DNA from: Datnioides undecimradiatus
Taxonomy: Eukaryota > Chordata > Actinopteri > Lobotiformes > Datnioididae
DNA length: 64,000 nt
Direction: 5' to 3'
Assembly (NCBI GenBank): GCA_008933995.1
Contig: WARS01000007.1
Coordinates: 1,676,230-1,740,229 of the forward strand
Position numbers and translations under genes: made by a program. Shown here one piece after another: positions 60,421 to 64,000 of this stretch. A model generated the notes under the pieces. It was not told the origin of the DNA. It was given only the letters and a program-made list of their open reading frames with translations, and made no database searches. Position 1 is the first letter of the stretch. The number at the start of each line of letters is the position of its first letter.

Positions 60421-63400
60421 GTTTTCTCTTAAATTTCATATGCATGACTAAATGAATGTTAGTAAAAAATACAACTGTTCTTAAAATTGAGTTAGGTTAG
60501 GTCAGATTAATAAAGTTCATCAATAATGTAACCCCTGGAAATGAGTGGGATAATACAAATTTGAAAATCAAATCATTAAATCATCCAAAGTTATTCATCT
60601 CAGCTCTTATTTTTCAGACAGTACCATTGCTTAACATCTTATTTCAGCAGCCAAGGCGTCTGGAGATGAACTGTGGTCTTATCAGTATGAAAGCACCTCT
60701 AATGTAATAAGAAAATAATGACAAATCCAAATGGCCAAGAACTGTCTTCTATCTTCCTCTCTTCTATTTCTTTCTGGTTTAAGCATTTGTTTAATTATTA
60801 TTTAATTATGCTGTGGGATCCTCTCTCTTTGAACAATACATTTGTCTCCTTCGTAGATACTTGCCAGCCCTCCGGATTCTCCAGAGAGTCCCGTTTTTCA
60901 ATGTTCCTTTCCCCCATCCTCCTGACTCCACATTTGGACAACAAAATGACTTCATATATTCACTGGGATTCAGGACAACAGTCTCTGAAATTAAAGGCTT
61001 TCTGGGGGAAGATCCCTAATTAGGTTTGGTCTCCAGATTTAGGGCTGTGATGTCTGTGGGTTATTGACTTGGCTTTTCATTTAGAAATGCTTCAGAATTG
61101 TGAATTTGGCTGCTCATTTTTTGAACAAATTTGCTGCACCAACTTCACAGATATTTAATCTCACTCCAGACTAAACTAAAAAAAATCTGCAACCCTGAGA
61201 AGGTGACAGGAAATGTGTGAACAAATAGACACGAAGGAGGCTCACATGTTCCTAAATCAAACCGAGCCTCGTGCTCACATGTTGTCTTCTTTGCATAGAT
61301 AAAAGTATATTTGATTTGGATTCAGAAGGAAATGAATTCAATCAATTAATCATATGACTCCATGGAAAGCCAACTATTATACCTGATGGGGCAAAGTAAC
61401 CAATGTGCCTGATAAATCAGTAATAAATAGCCACTCCATCACTACCTCTGTTATTGTGTCATCTGCTGGAGACAACACTTGGCTGATGAAGTGTTTCTTT
61501 CATTTTGTACGCCTGATAGGTGCACAAGCACACTTGCTTTTTTCATTATCCATCTTATGTCAGTTTGTTTGGAACAAGTGGTACTTCAATTTTTGCTCCA
61601 CATGCACTGATGTCACAACTCAGGCTGATGAAAATATACTCAAATCTTTCTAAACTTAAAATATCCCACTGCCAGATTATGATTTACAATAGTGTCAGCC
61701 CAATGTGGTGAGAGTAGCTCCCCAACACTAACCTGCCCTTGTACTAACCTAACCTCTGGGTTTAACTCCAACACTTCTCCCAAGGGCAGGATCATGCAGT
61801 GCATGTTATCTAATAATATATGACAACTAAGCAGTCAACTACCAGACAATTGTCGCAAGCTACAGAGAGCAGTGCTTTGAGCTAAATGAGCTAAAACACG
61901 AGCATGCTAACATGCACTTGCAAACAGATGCAAAGCATGCTGACCACAGCGACACGCAATTGTTAAGCTGTCATGTTTGCCACGTTCATCATCTTACCAT
62001 ATGCTGCCAGTGCGGCTGGCATTAATCGAGATCACGACATATGGAAAATAAAGCACAGCGATTAGTGAGAAATGACACGTGACCCAATATGCCAGCCGTC
62101 GTGCCATAAACATGGAGAAAAGCTCCATTTTTCTTCCGCGCTGCTTGAAATGGATGTGTGTCTGGGAATTGACTCCAGAGAGGTTGCATCAGCATGACGG
62201 ATGCACGAGTTGTGTACGCGTGTCGAATAAAAAAGTTAATGGTGTGAGAGAGAAGGGAGACTGAGACAGAGCTGATTGAAAGCTACAGCAACATTACGCT
62301 GAGAAGCAAGAGCCAGGGAGGTTATGATGCTGAAAGGTTCAAAAATAAATAAATAAACAGCGACAAATTCCTCCTTCCTTATCTCTGCAGCGTAGTCATT
62401 TAATGCAAGTTACACCACTGCCTTATCTTCATAGCTGAAAGATAGCAGATATTAAATATAACAAGGTCTTTGCTTTTATTGGAGGTAAAAATGCACAGGA
62501 AGCCTCGAGTTTTAGTTGGAGCATAAACACTGAAACATTGATGTATGAGGCTGCCTGACATCACTCGCTCGTCTGACATTTCGCAAGAGAGCCTCATAAT
62601 GTCAAACTATAACTTCTAAACTACTCTGTAACTCTAACAAAGTCCCTCATATCACGCCACGTCTTTGCTCCTCAATTGGAATGGGGCCAAATTGTGTGTG
62701 TGTGTGTGTGTGACAGTGGGAGAGAGCAAACAATTTAGGAGTGCTTATGGTACTGCAGAGTTATAACTGATGTTAATTTTGATGAATTATGGGCACCGGG
62801 TCTTCACGCAAGCCCAGATCCTGACTCACATGCTAACAAGCCCTCTAAATTTGCCTATAATTTACTTGGTTAGACAGCGGCAACGACTCAGGGAGTCGCA
62901 CGAGAGGAGGGGCTGTGGAAATCATCAAGGACACCTCCGCAGGAAGTGGGAGGGAGGATGTGATGAAGATGAAAGAGGAAGAAGGAGGAGGCAGACATGG
63001 GCCACGGAGGAGGGGTCGCTTTTACAAGTACACAGAACAAGGTCTACCGCAATGAATAAACAGATTTTCAGACGCGCAATAAGACTGAAAGACCTGTAAG
63101 ACAACCCCCATAAAATCCACAGAAAATGTCAGCCACTGAAGCTTCCTGAAAAATATGAATCCCGTGTGCTTCTCAAAGCATTTCAGCACACCCAAAGAGA
63201 GCGATAACATAGATAATTTTGGTGGACTTGGAGTCGTGTCTGTGGGGAAGAAAGCCTGAAGTCTGCCTACAGATTCCTGGACGAGATAATTGACTAAGAT
63301 GCTTATCCACAGTGTCGGTATTTTAAAGATGTGGATCCACGTGAGATATTGGCTTCAAGCATCCAATGCCTGACACAAGACGGGTACCAAGTGAGTAGCG

Positions 63401-64000
63401 CAGCAACAAGGAGGCAGGGAGGAGGTTTATATTAGGGGGACTTTGAACTTTATTTTTAGTGCGAGCGAATTTTCCAATGAATTGTCAGACGTCACCGCCG
63501 CACATTTCCATATGAGGTGCACAGGCAGGGCAGGCAATGAGTCTTTCTCTGAGAAAGAGTTTCACTTCCTGCACAATGTCTAAACCATTTGCATTGCATC
63601 ATATTCTTGTGTCTATTCTATTATAATTTTAATAACTGCGACTTAATTTTAAGCGCTTTATCCCCCCCAAACCCCTCCCTAAATAAATGGACATTACATT
63701 CAATCATTATAACTTCTTATGTGAAGACATTTTATCAAATAACAACTGTGTTATATCACATTGTCGTTCATTATCTGATTATATGCAATCGCATCCAGTT
63801 ATGGATTACTCATACGAGGCAGAGATGTTGCCAACAACATCAATAAACAGTGCTGGAGAAAGCTTTTCAAGCTACCAATTACTTCAGACTGTGAGAAGAT
63901 GAACTGCAGTAAAGCGACCCTATAGGGAGAATTCTAGTGTGGCTGATAACAAGGACTTAGAAAAAGTGGGTCAGACTACTTTGTTGTAAATGTTCTCAAT
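60421..64000. other. Gene-free interval to the window edge, 3.6 kb
   Basis: No exon recognised on either strand. Contains (TG)10 at 62693-62712. An arginine/glutamate-rich open frame at 62770-63099 reflects a purine-rich stretch (62,930-63,010) rather than a known protein. Confidence 0.5.
62693..62712. repeat. (TG)10 microsatellite
   Basis: Ten TG units followed by ACAGTGGGAGAGAG. Confidence 0.95.

Noticed and set aside
62770-63099. Arg/Glu-rich open frame that looks like an RS or basic domain
   Set aside because: It is produced by a purine-rich stretch. No splice context or recognisable motif, and no link to SFSWAP, whose RS domain lies on the other side of the window.
1-64000. CRISPR arrays, operons or prokaryotic-type systems
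   Set aside because: The window is intron-containing vertebrate DNA. No regularly spaced repeats or bacterial gene organisation are present.

Overview
The window is vertebrate nuclear DNA, most likely from a teleost fish. The one gene that can be built with confidence is a spliced SFSWAP orthologue (vertebrate suppressor-of-white-apricot) on the minus strand, with small GT-AG introns. The repeats also look like fish DNA: CA/GT microsatellites, L2-type LINE remains, Tc1-like and hAT-type DNA transposons, and a fossil Ty3/Gypsy element. The species cannot be named from the sequence.

Positions 1-21,150: SFSWAP runs right to left. The start codon is at 20,944 in a CpG-rich first exon, and eleven coding exons were placed by reading splice sites and matching the protein to the remembered human sequence. 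All eleven exons join in frame (1,633 nt, 544 codons plus one base). They cover the DRY_EERY N-terminal domain (exons 1-2), an acidic stretch (exons 3-4), SURP1 (exon 5), a second acidic stretch (exon 6), a Pro/Ala-rich linker (exons 7-8) and SURP2 (exons 9-10). Exon 11 is a short linker. The remaining exons, including the RS domain and 3' UTR, lie beyond position 1. Introns hold a Tc1-like remnant (intron 1), a LINE remnant, a 340-bp foldback element with perfect 28-bp ends and an 18-bp perfect hairpin (intron 7).

Positions 21,150-64,000: about 43 kb with no recognisable gene. One unexplained 125-codon open frame sits just upstream of SFSWAP (21,716-22,093, minus). The rest contains microsatellites, a CpG-dense patch without a gene (about 28,080-28,490), a common fish interspersed repeat (38.2-38.6 kb), a complete-looking non-autonomous hAT-type element with an 8-bp target duplication (43,374-44,005), a LINE tail (47.6-48.1 kb), an unclassified repeat (49.8-50.5 kb) and a broken Ty3/Gypsy element with two recognisable LTRs (about 58,337-60,420). 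Long AT-rich stretches with homeodomain-type TAATTA cores look like a regulatory gene desert, but this cannot be shown without alignments.

No novel multi-gene system was found. The most useful observation is that the first two introns of SFSWAP, and only those two, have a pyrimidine at donor position +3. These are the introns that the Drosophila protein is known to hold back in its own transcript.
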